Below, piece after piece: positions 34,026 through 45,452 of a stretch of DNA of 64,000 nucleotides; positions within the stretch are counted from its first letter, which is position 1, and the number at the start of each line of letters is the position of its first letter. The translations under genes and the position numbers were made by a program. The notes under the pieces are model-generated. The model did not search any database and was not told the DNA's origin. It saw only the letters and a list, made by a program, of their open reading frames with translations. Source of the DNA: Polytrichum commune. Taxonomy: Eukaryota; Streptophyta; Polytrichopsida; Polytrichales; Polytrichaceae. The stretch spans positions 25,482,001 to 25,546,000 of the forward strand of contig OX485804.1 of the NCBI GenBank assembly GCA_950295325.1. Direction: 5' to 3'.

Positions 34026-35036
34026 TTTTTATGATAGACAATAGAGTAAAGTATGGGGATGAATTGGGGTTGAAATCTCGTAATGGTTCCTTGAACTTGA
34101 GTGTAACCGGAAAGTCTTGGAGGGCTCCTTTGAGTTGTAGGCATCAACATGTTCTATTTTTATATGAATAGGAATTTCTTCTCTTTTTGCCATCTATGTA
34201 CATAAGTATACATTTTTTTCTCTTCTTATCATTTGTGTATTTCCCATATAAAATCAAATTCAAGAAAAGAATTCAAAATTTTCTCATTGTTTTGTTGGCC
34301 CATAATTGAGCAAAGTGACATCCCTCCCGAGTGTTTAATTTAGGTCACAAATACGAGTGTTAAGAATGACATGTATGGGAGATTCTTTCAAAAACCAAGA
34401 TTGATCCCCACTTTTGGGGACTTTATAGTTTATTTTAAACATACTTATTATTAAATTCATAAGAATTAAGCATGCGCATTTTGATTGTTTCTAAAGACTA
34501 AAATGAAATTGATTTGAAAGTCCAGGAAGCCAAAAGTCAAAGGAATGCTAAGTAGGATGGATGGATGTTGGGCACTCCATGTTTCGTTATGAGTTTGACA
34601 TGTGCCAAATCACCTTTGGGCACCTTGTCCAAATGGATATTTAATTGAGGAAATTTGTAGGATTAATGTGTAAGTGGTTTTATGGGTTTGTATTTTTTTT
34701 GTATTTTACCTTCACGACAATTATTATTAACTTTTGGGTTTGTGACTAAGACGCCCATGCATGGTAGATGAATATGGATATTATGTATGTGGGTAAAGAA
34801 AATAGGTGGGTCAATATTCATCTTGGTAGGTCGCTACATGTCATTTGCTCAACCACCACATGTTGCTCGCTCAGGCCATATGAGCTTTCTTGAAAGGTTA
34901 AAAACCAACTTTCATGTGAAACCCACGTGTAGTGGGAGGCCAAGATTCTTGTCAACATCTTGGTGGGATCTTCCTGTAAAATGCCAATATGAATGCAAAA
35001 GATTATTTACATACTTGAAATTGGAAGGGATACTAT
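34026..35036. other. Intergenic DNA
   Basis: AT-rich, with no recognisable gene. A 100-codon frame at 34787-35089 runs into the hAT MITE and is therefore not credible as a gene. Confidence 0.5.
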
Positions 35037-35044
35037 ACAAATAC

Positions 35045-35650
35045 CAGGGTTGTCTATCCCGACGTCATGACGGTGTCGTGCCGTCATGACGTGTCGTGTC
35101 GTGACGGACCCCTCCGTCACGACACAATAGGGTCCACATAGGGTCAACCTAGAGGGAAGCTAGTAGGGTGGGTAAAATACTTACCTTCTTGCCAAGGTGG
35201 CGTCCTATGTGGCAGAAAGGGCCGACGTGGACGTGGATATGCCTAGCGCCAGGTAAACCATTTTGCCATTATGTTTATCATTCTGTTAAAATCAAAGTAG
35301 TAAAATATGACTAAGGAGGGTGTGGGGCGGACGGGGGACGAGGGTGGGGCGGACGGGGGGAACATGGTTTTTTTTTTTTTTTTTTGCGGACGGGGGTTGG
35401 GAACGGGGGCGGACGGGCGCTAGTAATTTTTTCCCCACTTTACCTCTACTTTGTTGACATGTCATCACACGTGGACATCTTACATCCTACGTGTCCGAAA
35501 TGGGGTAATGTAATTACACACAGAATTCGGTAAAATTCAAGTCCGTCAGGATAAAGACAGCATCCGGCATAATGTCGTGACGGATACGTGTCGTGACAGC
35601 ACGACATTATGCCGAGATTAGCCTCCGTCACGACACAATAGACAACCCTG
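35045..35650. mobile_element. hAT-type MITE with perfect 8-base target duplication (606 bases)
   Basis: ACAAATAC at 35037-35044 is repeated at 35651-35658, directly flanking the inverted ends CAGGGTTGTCTAT / ATAGACAACCCTG. An 8-base duplication with CAGGG ends is diagnostic of hAT. Near each end CGTCACGACAC/GTGTCGTGACG motifs repeat in both orientations and are rich in CpG. Its ends differ from the 6.4-12.0 kb hAT, so that transposase is probably not its source. No ORF. Confidence 0.93.
35318..35421 (+). repeat. G-rich GGGGCGGACGGGGG repeats (G4 potential)
   Basis: Four to five imperfect units of GGGGCGGACGGGGG lie inside the hAT MITE, interrupted by a T18 tract. The plus strand has many G3+ runs at short spacing, so G-quadruplex formation is plausible. 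Confidence 0.6.
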
Positions 35651-35658
35651 ACAAATAC

Positions 35659-37046
35659 ATCCATCATCCTTTTACTATGTTAGTGTAGTATATTATTTAT
35701 AAATATGTGCTATTGCTATGGCATAACCTCCTTTAACATATCTAGAATAACGCTTTGTAAAGCCACTTCTTGACATAAAAAATTTCCTAAATAAATACGT
35801 TATGGTTGTTTTACTTTATTTATTTATTTTATAAAAAATTGGTTTTTTTTTTGGCTATATTCCTCATACTTGTCTAATTGCAATGTATTTACCAACTCAA
35901 ATGCCAAGTTTGTTGGTTGTGATCATATAGAGTTGGGAGCAAGAACTAAATTGTATCAATTGGTAGTTTGTATTTTTGATCCCAAGAGAAACCATATACG
36001 GGACCCATAGTTAGACTAAGACCCAACAATGTGAATGAGAAGATCAATAGAATAGAATAAATCAGTGAATATGAGATTCAAGGTGGTAAGGTCCATTGAA
36101 ACGCCTTCAAGCCCCTCACAATGAGTTGATCGAGGAAATGCTAATAGAAAACGGGATGCCTATTTGTCACCTATTGTAGTAACACCTCTTGTACAATCAC
36201 CTATCAAGCAGGTTAAATATCCATAAGGAAATAAAGGAGAGGTACAAGCAGATCAAACTACTAACCTTTGGATATTTAAGGTGCTTATACCTCTCTTCTT
36301 TTGGTTTGTTTTGTTATATATTATACAAACATCTTGACCCCAGAAGACTTTTGAATTGCCAAGAAGACTTCTAGGTCAACTTCTAAAGAAGAGGACACGC
36401 TATACTTTCATCGGCTTACGATCGGGATTGAAGTTGGCACCTTGTGGCATCGAATCTTGGGTTGTATCACCTAACTCTCACCCTTGGAGTCGGACCTCAT
36501 TAAGCATGATACTCATCCCATGAGCATTCATGGTCCTTTAATAAGAGGAAACTCGGAACACACCACATCCCACACCCATCCTATTGCTTCCCTACTACGT
36601 GTCTTGTGTCTAGTCATGGGTCCACCTACCGTTATGTAGGCATTACATCATCCTCTCTTTTATTTCTTTACGAATATAAAATCAAATCATCATCATGTCG
36701 AATAAACCGACGTTGTTTTACTTTTCTTACTTTCTTTTCCATGAATATAAAACATTGCATTCCATACCAAGTGTGAACTTGACCTATGAAGCATAGTTGT
36801 GAAAGTGGGTTACATCCACAAAAGTTAGAACTAGAAATGTTATCTTCATAAAGAAATTTTCTCGGAAAGGAAGAGGAGGTGGACCTTTCAACATGGAAGT
36901 CAATATCGAAACATCAAATGACCACATCCTTAGTGTACCATGCACGGTGAGAAACAACACCAAAATGAATCCCATAAAAATAGAAGAATTGAGTATGTCT
37001 CAATCGCGTTTAACTTAGGATACATGTCATCCATTCGAAACATAAC
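35659..37046. other. Intergenic DNA
   Basis: No gene or complete element was recognised. Confidence 0.5.
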
Positions 37047-37049
37047 TTA

Positions 37050-37410
37050 GGGCCACTTCACACACGAAACGGAAGGCCCGTGTCCATTGTATTTTAGGAT
37101 TTCTCATTGGTTGAAAAGGCCAAGACCTTCTTAGTTCACTTCACACTAGAAGGTGAAGTTCTAAGGGCCCAAACAAATGATCATGGATGAAAAGTCTATT
37201 TGAACTCCTACATGGCTAACTATGGATGATGTTTCATGCTTTGCTGGAATTTGCATTAGGCCCACCTCCAAGAGGTAGAGCTAATGTAAATTCTAGCAGA
37301 CCATGTGTAAAAATCAAGGGCCTTAGACAACCAGTACTCCATTTGGATGAAAGTCATGGGCCCTCACAATTACATAGTCACAACCCCTTAGCTCGTGTGT
37401 GAAGTGGCCC
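37050..37410. mobile_element. Harbinger-type MITE, 361 bases
   Basis: The ends are GGGCCACTTCACACACGA and, in reverse, GGGCCACTTCACACACGA, an exact match. CTTA occurs on both sides (37046-37049, 37411-37414), containing the TTA target typical of PIF/Harbinger. The terminus is related to those at 17507, 24864 and 49244. Confidence 0.88.
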
Positions 37411-37589
37411 CTTAACAACCTGCCAACAATATTCCACACAACAACAACAACAACAACATACTCGAACATCCCATGACTCTAACTTGATAAAGCTCTATAC
37501 CATCGATCGGAGCAATAATCTTCACATTATTTATGCAAATTTGAGTTTAGCATATTCTCTCAAGAATACTAGTGAATTGTGGTTATAAG

Positions 37590-37985
37590 GTAGAGGGATC
37601 AACTTAAATGGTTTCATTTTCCTACGAGCCCACTTCTCGTAGGATATGAAACATGCAATTAGTACAAGATGATTAGCAAAGCCAAATCAAGGTTGTAGCC
37701 ACTTTTCTCATAATTTGCGGAGCTCATGTGAATATCTTATTATTTATCAAAGTGAAGATTCTCATACTCATTAATTGGTCATACAATTCCCTTCATATAT
37801 GTTCATTAGGTATTGAGCCTAGGATGGTCATCATACTATTGAGCATATATTCCAATCTCTTTTGAACACATGTTTTGGGTGTCCGTTCTTGTAGCTACAT
37901 CTATCCACATACCACTCAAGAATAGGAGCCCGATTAAGCTAAGTAACTAAATTAGACACGTCTACTTTAAGCCCAAAATCTCTTG
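37590..37985. repeat. Dispersed ~400-base repeat R1, most complete copy
   Basis: The order is CCACTTCTCGTAGGATATGA, AGCAAAGCCAAATCAAGGTT, TTATCAAAGTGAAGATTCTC, GGTATTGAGCCTAGGATGGT, TCTTTTGAACACATGTTTTG and CTAAATTAGACACGTCTAC. Copies at 40798-43075 (interrupted by a 1.9-kb insertion) and 59345-59610 share this order. Ends and class are not defined. Confidence 0.7.
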
Positions 37986-38699
37986 AGACATGACTCTTTC
38001 GAAGTGGCTAGAAATAGGATGAGGGTGATTATCGCATACAACCTCTCAACCATATATCATTAAGACATGATCCATATAAGTTAGTGGTTGATTGGTCTCA
38101 AATGACTTCAACTAGACTAACTTGAAGTCTTAATTTTGGTGTTTAATTAACAAGAACTAATCATATTCAAAGTTACATACTAATTCACGGTTTACGTGAT
38201 GGATGAATGAGAAATACGTTCGTATGCAGTAATTTCCTCCCCACCTAGAAATAAAGCTTGTATGATGTGAAGGAGAGTGGAAAAAATTACTAGGTCAAGG
38301 ACTTTTTTACTTCATATAGGAAATTATATGACAAAGGAAGAGCATAGAGGTCCAACCATGCCAAGCATCACTTAAGAGATGTGCTTGCCCTTAAACATCA
38401 CCAAAGTCCCAACGGGGCTTTGGAGGCAAGATAAATAGAATTTTGTCCTTGTAAATCTATTTATAGTAAAAAAAGAAAACCTCAATGGAAATGCTTTCTC
38501 CTTCTAGTGAGATTATCCAATTGAAGAAATGAGTTGAAAATAGGGTTCAACTATGGTAAGATTTGTGAAAGAATACAATCTACATAATAAAATTAAAAAA
38601 TAAAATAAAACAAACTTCGGATAGTTATGCAGTGGACATGATTGAGGGCATGTCCTTCTTAAGGTTTGTCATATGCCCCATTCGACTATGCTATACAAG
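37986..38699. other. Intergenic DNA
   Basis: Nothing recognised. Confidence 0.5.
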
Positions 38700-38701
38700 T
38701 A

Positions 38702-38916
38702 CACTAAATATGATATTTAGTGTGCCTTACTATTTGGAATCATGCAATGCCATATCTATTTACTGTACATCTTATATTTTACCAACAAATGTTAAATCGC
38801 TAGTTTGGACATTATAGAACATTGACAACTTTACTTGGTAAAAAAATATTTCAAGAGTAAAAAATACAGCACCGTGTAAATCCAAATAGTAAGTCACACT
38901 AATATCATATTTGGTG
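38702..38916. mobile_element. TA-target MITE, copy 4 (215 bases)
   Basis: TA flanks at 38700-38701 and 38917-38918. The arms are CACTAAATATGATATTTAGT and its counterpart CACCAAATATGATATTAGTG, then GACTTACTATTTGGA. This is the cleanest copy of the family. Confidence 0.88.
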
Positions 38917-38918
38917 TA

Positions 38919-39492
38919 CTACCTACATGTGGGCATGGGGGCTTTGTACTCTTCCAACATGTTTATATATATCTATATCTATATATATTCGTAATCATGC
39001 ATGTAAAGTGGAATATACCCTTTGGGAGTTTTTTTTACTAAGAGTGGTTGTTTGCTCATGAAAAATAAAGGTGGGGGGGGGGGATTGTGGTAGGAGTCCT
39101 AGGTTTATGTTTATTTGTGAAGGGGTTAGGAGAGGTTGTTGACAGATATTTTAGGATTAAGGGATATTTTCTTGGACATGTTGAGATTGCATATCTCAAG
39201 GGATGGGTATCACTTTGTCCTATTGAGGGGCCAAGGATCGATTCCTTGTGTACCCATGATGCTAGTTGATGCATGAAAGCGTTGTTCCCAATTTTGAGCT
39301 TGATATGGGTTGGTACAACGTACAATTCTTTTCAATATCTAGTATTTAAGATGTTGTATCTACATATAGTTGTCTTCTTTTCAATTTTTAGATACTATGT
39401 TATACATAGGACAGGTTTGAGCTCGGGACACAATTTCATTGTATATCACCTTGGTGTGATTTCCTTTTAAAGAACTTTTACAATTAAAATCT
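38919..39492. other. Intergenic DNA with a G11 tract
   Basis: It has AT microsatellite-like TATATATCTATATCTATATA (~38966) and a run of 11 G at 39073-39083. No gene is recognised. Confidence 0.5.
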
Positions 39493-39601
39493 TATCCATG
39501 AGTTTTTTTTTTGAGACAGAAGGCCAAACGGCCAGCGCCAAAATGGATACCACAAAAGAAAAAACACGCGCCCTCACAGAGGGGAGGCTATCCATGAGTT
39601 T
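39493..39601 (-). mobile_element. Tiny retroposed insert with 13-base target duplication
   Basis: TATCCATGAGTTT at 39493-39505 recurs at 39589-39601. The 83 bases between start with a T tract (poly-A on the minus strand) followed by GAGACAGAAGGCCAAACGGC. This is the classic outcome of LINE-driven target-primed insertion of a severely 5'-truncated RNA, either a LINE 3' end or a SINE fragment. Confidence 0.75.
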
Positions 39602-39743
39602 AGGCCTTATCGGAATGATGAATATAGGTTTCAACCGTATGGATGTAATCTTTAGGTGCTTTGTACCAATTTTCCTTCTTGTGTGAACCATATTTGAGAC
39701 TTGAAAATCATTCATCTCACATAACATTATATTAGCTGAATAT

Positions 39744-40079
39744 CACTAGAAGAAAACCATGCAAAAAAGAATCACAGTCGTTTTCCCATTGCGGTTCTTT
39801 TGACCAGCCTAATCTGCAGTCGCTAAATGACTACACATTTTTCTTTTTCTTTTTTGCAATTGTAATTTTCAATTTTTTTTTGGGCGTGTAATATACCATT
39901 GGAAAGGTATTTTCAAGACCTTTCCAAAAATATATTACAAGCCCCCAAATCCCTAAGATTTCAATTAGTAAACCAAAAAAACAAATCTCCAATCATTTAG
40001 CGACTGCAGAGCAGGCTGGTCAAAAGAACCGCAATGGGAAAACGACTGTAGTTCTTTTTCGCATAGTTTTCTACTAGTG
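39744..40079. mobile_element. CACTA-ended foldback MITE, 336 bases
   Basis: Both ends are CACTAGNAGAAAACNATGC and continue as inverted arms of about 88 bases (AGTCGTTTTCCCATTGCGGT, GACCAGCCT, CTGCAGTCGCTAAATGA). The 3-base flanks are TAT and CAT, an imperfect duplication. The terminus is typical of CMC/En-Spm (CACTA) elements, though long arms and small size are unusual there. Confidence 0.85.
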
Positions 40080-40797
40080 CATGGAGGGAGGGTGGAGCCG
40101 GAAAGTGCTCGAGAGAGTATTTGAGAACTACATTGAGTTTATTCTTTCACCAAAGCAAAGTCCGCGCGATAAACTCGGGTGAAGAAGTGTCACTGACATT
40201 GAAACATCTAATAGCAATTGAATAATGTTATGCAAGTCATCTCGCTTTCAAGAAAGTGTTGGTGACCTTGAAGTTGTCAAGACAAAATTCTTGCCAAGTA
40301 GTTTGTCCGAGGTTGTGTGGGAACTCCGGTAGCTACCTTACAAGTGACAAAAAGAAGAACTTGGAAAGTGGTGTATGTTGCTAGGAATGAAAGCCACAAA
40401 AACAAAAGGTGCCCACGAGCAGTTGTCCCACCTTTACAAGTTAAGAAAATGGTTTTGCCCTAAAGCTTTTTGGCCTCACACGGATGCCCTACCAACACAT
40501 TGTTTCGCTCACTTGGTAAGCATTGTTCATACACGTGCGACTTTAGAAATTAATGAATGAAGACAACTAGCAACAAGCGTGGAGTGCATGAGAAAGCCAA
40601 AGTTGGCATTCGAGAACACCACGATTGCTTCGTGTTTCGAATGTTCATGTGGTAGCGGCCATGGACCTGCCTACTAAGGGCATCTCCACTCGACACAGTA
40701 CCCGAGACGGTATAGGCTATGTATTATATCCGGGGACTCCGGGTCCACAAGACCCCCTAAAACTCATGCAAGGATCCCGGTGTGTTCCGAACACTAA
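40080..40797. other. Intergenic DNA
   Basis: TAAGGGCATCTCCACTCGAC at ~40677 resembles the start of a GGGCATCTCCA-type MITE, but no partner end was found. No gene is recognised. Confidence 0.4.
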
Positions 40798-40931
40798 GGT
40801 AGATGGGTCTTAAATGGTTACTACTTTCTCACTAGGCCACTTCTCCTAGGATATGAAACATGCAATTAGCACACGATGGTTAGCAAATCCAAAACCAAGG
40901 TTGTAGTCACTTTCTTCGTAATTGTGAGACC

Positions 40932-42825
40932 AATTTTTGGCTATCGCCTGCCGGAAGTGGGCCACTTTTTGAAAAGTGATGACATTCATCTGGCTAATGA
41001 TCTTGGAATGCCATCCGCAGCGTCATCGAAGGGCTATCGCCGTCAAGAATCGGTTACAATCCCTAACCGACTTCTCCTCCTTCGTCAGCTCAAGGAGGAG
41101 GCGAAGCAGAAGGTAGGCAGGCTATTTTCAGAGTTAGAAATCAGGCATAGTCTCCTAGTGTTTGGCAATAGGCTTTAGCGACATCAGAGCTCAGTGATTG
41201 AGTCTGAGTGTCATTTGTTTTCCTCCGAGAAGGAGTATTAGCAATAGGCAAAGAAGAACTGTGTGATACAGTCTTTGGGCAACATTACATTTGAATATAA
41301 GTGAAGTGTTATCGTGATGAGCAGTAATTTGGTTGTATGTGCAATGAAGTTTTACTGATACTTGTGGTCGTGTGAGTCAGTGCAAATTGGCTGGAGTCAA
41401 GAGGTGTTGTGAGCAATGGTCGTAAGAATGATGAGAGTTAGTCTTTTGTGTGAAGATAATGTCAAGAAAGTATGTGGAGTGATGAAGTGCAATGGCAATA
41501 ATCGTGAGCATTGAAATAGACATATAAGTTGTTAAGAGCGCAAAGTAGTTTGGAAGCATAGTCAAGAGTGCTCTTAAGTTGTAAGAACAGGAGAAAAGCG
41601 TGTGATTGAATGAGATACTTAGAAAAGGCAAGCATACTCAGGCAATAGCCATTCCGAGGTAGAGACACCAAGATGCGTTGGAAAGGCAATAGGCTGTGAG
41701 CGCCGAAAGAGGACACATAAGCAAGAAGAGTTTGATGTACGAGGAAGAGTGCGAAATCCCAAGCAGTTGGCTATGGAGTCAGGTTTGAGGGCATGAGGGA
41801 GTCAAGATGTGAGTGAAAGAAAGATTAAGAGGCAATAATCTTGAGAGCATAGCCACTTACCCTGGGATGGAGAATAGAGACTGATGAGTGAGTAAAGCCA
41901 TAGTCTGAGGCTGGAAGGGTAAAGGCAAGACCAGAGAGTGGTCATGGCAAGGCCAACAGTCTACAGAGAGACGAAAGGGCAATAGCCAGTAGAGGAATCA
42001 CAGACGTAGAAGCCTGAGGGAGGCAAGACCCTACCTGAGAGAATGTGAGGAGTTACAGCCTAGTACGAGGATGAGGACTGACCTCACCTTAGGGTAATTA
42101 CCCCACAATAGGATATCGCCTGGGTAAGCCTGATAGAATATCGCCAGTTAGGTCTGAGAGAATTTATAGACTGAAATAGAGAAAAGACTGAAAACAACAC
42201 CCGCATGGTAGAAGCAAGACTTTACCCGGTGAGATGAACTTGTTGCAGATAAATCCTTCTAAGTAATAACAACTTGTTAACTAAAGGATATAGCATGTTT
42301 AAAAAATATATATATCTTATATATTGACGGAATAGATACTCTATGAGATGGACGACCAGGTGGATCGGAGAGTGATGGAGACGGTTACAGTCTCTGAGGG
42401 AATGCTGAGAACTGTAAGTAAAACTAAATGGAATTAATTTGAATTGATCGCAAGCATAATTCATAACACATAAAGACAAAGAAGGCTACTCAAAAGACGT
42501 GCTTTGGACGCGCAGTCCTGCCTAAGAGTTAGTGCCAACTTGCCAAGCTTTTGAGCTTCACGACTGAAATAGGTCAAAAAACATAGAGTGATAGAAACTT
42601 TCCCTGAAGATAGGACGGAATCACTCACGACTGAAGAAGCACAAAGGAACCATAAGAGGGGAGAATAAGTGGAATAATGAAGGAATGAAGAAAGAAAGAC
42701 CCTAATATGTTATTAAAATCCTTAATCCAATGTGACATTAACTCTTATAGACACTATCTCAGTCTTCCTGGAGACTTTGTTCCCTGGGTTTTGTTGTTTT
42801 AAAGTCATAGCAAAAACCTACTACA
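40932..42825 (+). mobile_element. 1.9-kb insertion with gene-like start and purine-rich body
   Basis: It is bracketed by the imperfect direct repeat GTAATTGTGAGACC (40918-40931) / GTAATTTTGGGACT (42826-42839), matching in 11 of 14 bases. That fits a diverged target duplication. It starts with about 180 bases of coding-like sequence and continues as strongly purine-rich plus-strand DNA (AGTCAAGAGGTG, GAGGGAGGCAAGACC and so on) with repeated GCAATA(G/A)GC and TATCGCC motifs. The ends TTTTTGGCTATCGC and (reverse) TTTTTGCTATGAC are weakly inverted. A Pack-MULE-like carrier of a gene fragment is possible, but the class is unproven. Confidence 0.55.
40936..41112 (+). pseudogene. Captured exon candidate inside the insertion
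   Basis: The frame reads GYRLPEVGHFLKSDDIHLAN, DLGMPSAASSKGYRRQESVT and IPNRLLLLRQLKEEAKQK, then meets a good donor AAG|GTAGGCAG at 41112/41113. Composition and codon balance are unlike the AT-rich surroundings. I do not recognise the family. No start codon belongs to it, since the upstream ATG (40876) lies in the host repeat. Confidence 0.35.
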
Positions 42826-43075
42826 GTAATTTTGGGACTATATATATGTATGTCATTCATTATCAAAGTGAATATTCTTGTGTTCGTTAAGTGGTTAGAT
42901 ATCTTTCCCCAGCTACATTGACTATTAAACCTAAAATACTTGTTATATTTTGGGCATGTAGTCCAATATCTTTTGAACACATTTCTTTTTGGTATTTGTT
43001 TTTGGAGCCACACTTATTTACATAGCACTCAAATATAGGCGTATGATTAAGTTAAGTGACCAAATTAGAGGTGTC

Positions 43076-43955
43076 TACGTTAATGAGGGCCACTTCACAA
43101 GAAATATTGAATTGGGCCAAGAAGGGAGGGAGCGTTACCACAACCACAAGGAAGCAAACCAGGTTTTCATTTTGCCCAGGCAATTCACTATCTTGTAGTA
43201 TAAGTATATATGTGTGTCAAAGCCTCTTATTTCTAGGTTGGGGGGGGGGGAGCTATTTATCTAATATTTTCTTTTTCTAATACCCTATTTTTTTTCTACT
43301 TCTACTTTGCCCCATTATCTTGCACCATTTGGTAGTTCAAACTTAAAAAATTCCATCTTATTTTTAACCCTATTTCAATTGAAAATGTCTCTTTTGTGTT
43401 GTTTGAAATCACCTAAACCACTCGCAATTAGAGTGGATTGTATGGGAGAGTTTGAACTGGATGACATGAGTAATCATGTACAAATCTTCATCCATGTCAT
43501 GCACATCCCAATGAATACCCTCTACAAGGTATGTACCATCCTAAACACAATACCCTATATGTAGTCCTAAAGAATAAAGTAATACATGACATGACAACGT
43601 ACCATATAGTATTATAATGCAATATGTAAATAGAATAATGCTATATTGCATTATATATTTTCAAAAAATAATTGCACAAACAAAAAGTACCCTATACAAG
43701 TTCTCACCTTATTTCTGAAAACATTCTACTAAATACCCAGGTCATTTTGGTCTAGCCCAATTCTCTTCCCTCGGCATGTGTCAAATTTCGCCATTATCTA
43801 GAACACGACTTTAGGGAATGACCTTGACTTCATCATGTGAAGGCCTTAAGACTGATTTAATGGGTTAGACCAATCACGTACAAGAAATTATGCATCCAAG
43901 AGTCCCAATTTGACCTCAACTCCTTATGTAAAGCAACCTTGAAGATGCGGTGGTT
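43076..43955. other. Intergenic DNA
   Basis: GAGGGCCACTTCACAAG at 43086 looks like a Harbinger-type terminus, but no good partner was found (GTGAAGGCCTTAAG at ~43840 is weak). A G11 tract lies at 43240-43250. No gene is recognised. Confidence 0.4.
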
Positions 43956-43956
43956 G

Positions 43957-44222
43957 TTTTTTTTTTTTTTTGGGTGACACAAATTAAAAATTCAATTGCT
44001 AGAACTGAACCATAATACAACCACCTCATAAAAACCAGCACAAAACTGAGAGGAAATCAAGAAATAATGCCCATCAGATGTAGTTGTTTTTTGCAAAGCT
44101 AGTTCAGGACAAATAGCACAGCCCCAGTGGACGGTTTGCATGACATCTTCCAAAGATGAACTGCACATCCCTGCCCTTCCTCTTCTTGATGGGATTGTTT
44201 TTTCGAAAGATTCAATCTCCAT
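43957..44222 (-). pseudogene. Poly-A-ended minus-strand coding piece
   Basis: On the minus strand an open frame (44222 to 43992) reads MEIESFEKTIPSRRGRAGMC, CSSSLEDVMQTVHWGCAICP and ends SSSN. After 20 more bases the sequence GTGTCACCC runs into an A15 tract (43971-43957). The frame followed by a genomically encoded poly-A suggests a retroposed 3' end, either a processed pseudogene or the tail of a retroelement. No target duplication was found and the family is unknown. Confidence 0.3.
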
Positions 44223-44336
44223 GTTGAATCTCAGAGAATTGAATGCCCAAATTCAGGGTAATGTTATCATTTTGAGACAACTATACAGTCAAACCAATTC
44301 TCCAATGGAGAAACAAAACAGTCGAGAATTCGTGCT

Positions 44337-44883
44337 CACTGCTCACTGTTGACGTCGCTCGCTGCACTTCGAATGCGCAAGGGTTTCACTTCTTCGGATC
44401 TGTAGCTTGGAATTAAGTTGCATTTTGGCGGATATACGGCCCTTTGAAGCGTCGTATTGGTTTCTAGTCGAGTGATTTACAGTATGTTCAGAGACAAAGC
44501 AGACGGATTGCCGTCACAAGGCTTTGATGCAAATGGCGGCAAGAATGCAACACCTGCTCCACACTCAAAACAATTGATCAACTCTCAAAGCAACTGAGCT
44601 CACAGAGAGTCTTGTATGTGTAACGCCAGCACAATGATTTTGTGCATCTGATCTCGATCTCTCCGGAGGAAGAAGAACCTAGGCTGGCTCAACATCATTC
44701 GGAGGACCAACATCCAAGGAAATTTTGCTTCAGTACTGCATGAAATTAAGAGGTGCTTCCGACAACTGGGAGAATTGAAGCATAATGTCTGTCACCCAGG
44801 TCGCTCAAATGCTAACACCTGCATCGAATTATCTAAACTGAAGCTCAGCCTGCACAATGTCTAAGTTACTCTGATTTCTAAGA
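44337..44883 (+). CDS. Gene-like segment of unknown function
   Basis: The composition changes to balanced GC with frequent CpG. A leader-like stretch precedes ATG 44483, which opens a 37-codon frame (MFRDKADGLPSQGFDANGGK...). Further right, from ~44661, a frame reads RRKKNLGWLNIIRRTNIQGN and FASVLHEIKRCFRQLGELKH to TAA at ~44863, helical and gene-like. The two are not in a shared frame and no clean splice pair was found. It may be a small host gene with unseen introns, or a decayed fragment. Confidence 0.3.
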
Positions 44884-44912
44884 CCCGGGGTGGCAACTCA
44901 AACAAATAATTA

Positions 44913-45187
44913 CAGGGGCCTCGTCCAAATTTCAAAAAAGGCATCGATTATGTACACATAATCGTACATAAAACCTAGATTATGTTTCAAATAATCTATT
45001 ACTTTCAACTATTGAAGATGGGTTGAAGAGTTTCAGAAGAGAAGTGGGAGAGAAGCCACCGAGACAAGTCGGGAAGAGAGTTAAGGTTACGGCTTACAAG
45101 CCAAAGTAATCTATATTATCTTCATTTTTTTGTAGATTATATGAATTATAATTAAGTATGATGGAGACTGGATTATGGACTAGCCCC
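44913..45187. mobile_element. Possible hAT-like MITE
   Basis: CAGGGGCCTCGTCCAAATTT on the left and ATTATGGACTAGCCCCC on the right form weak inverted ends. CGATTATGTACACATAATCG (44945-44964) is a near-perfect internal palindrome. Target duplication is not clear. Confidence 0.35.
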
Positions 45188-45452
45188 CTTGTCCAAGAGA
45201 GAGTCCACATTATTTTCAAATTATCCATGTATTATAACACATAGACATGTTAAATCAAAAAATTATTACATATTATGGACAGTCTCAATGTGCACTACAT
45301 CACTTCATTCTAAGTTCCGTAAAATTGTTCTTTGGTATGAATGTACAAGGATAATATGGACGGATTATCTGTTACAAATTAATTGCACTAGTTTCCACCC
45401 TGGGTTCTAAGACAAAGAAGTTTTCCTGGATAGGGGGATGCCCTGAGAGAGT

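Larger units (their letters stand above)
40798..43075. repeat. R1 repeat copy split by an insertion
   Basis: The left part (40798-40931) matches 37590-37730 and 59345-59420. The right part (42826-43075) matches 37735-37980 and 59440-59610. Between them lies the 1.9-kb insert. Confidence 0.7.

Noticed and set aside
34787-35089. 100-codon plus-strand frame
   Set aside because: It crosses the left end of the hAT MITE at 35045, so it is a chance fusion.
36190-36300. CRISPR-like or inverted repeat pattern around AATATCC / GGATATT and GAGAGGTA / TACCTCTC
   Set aside because: The repeats are short, unevenly spaced and not in array order. No CRISPR structure occurs in the window.
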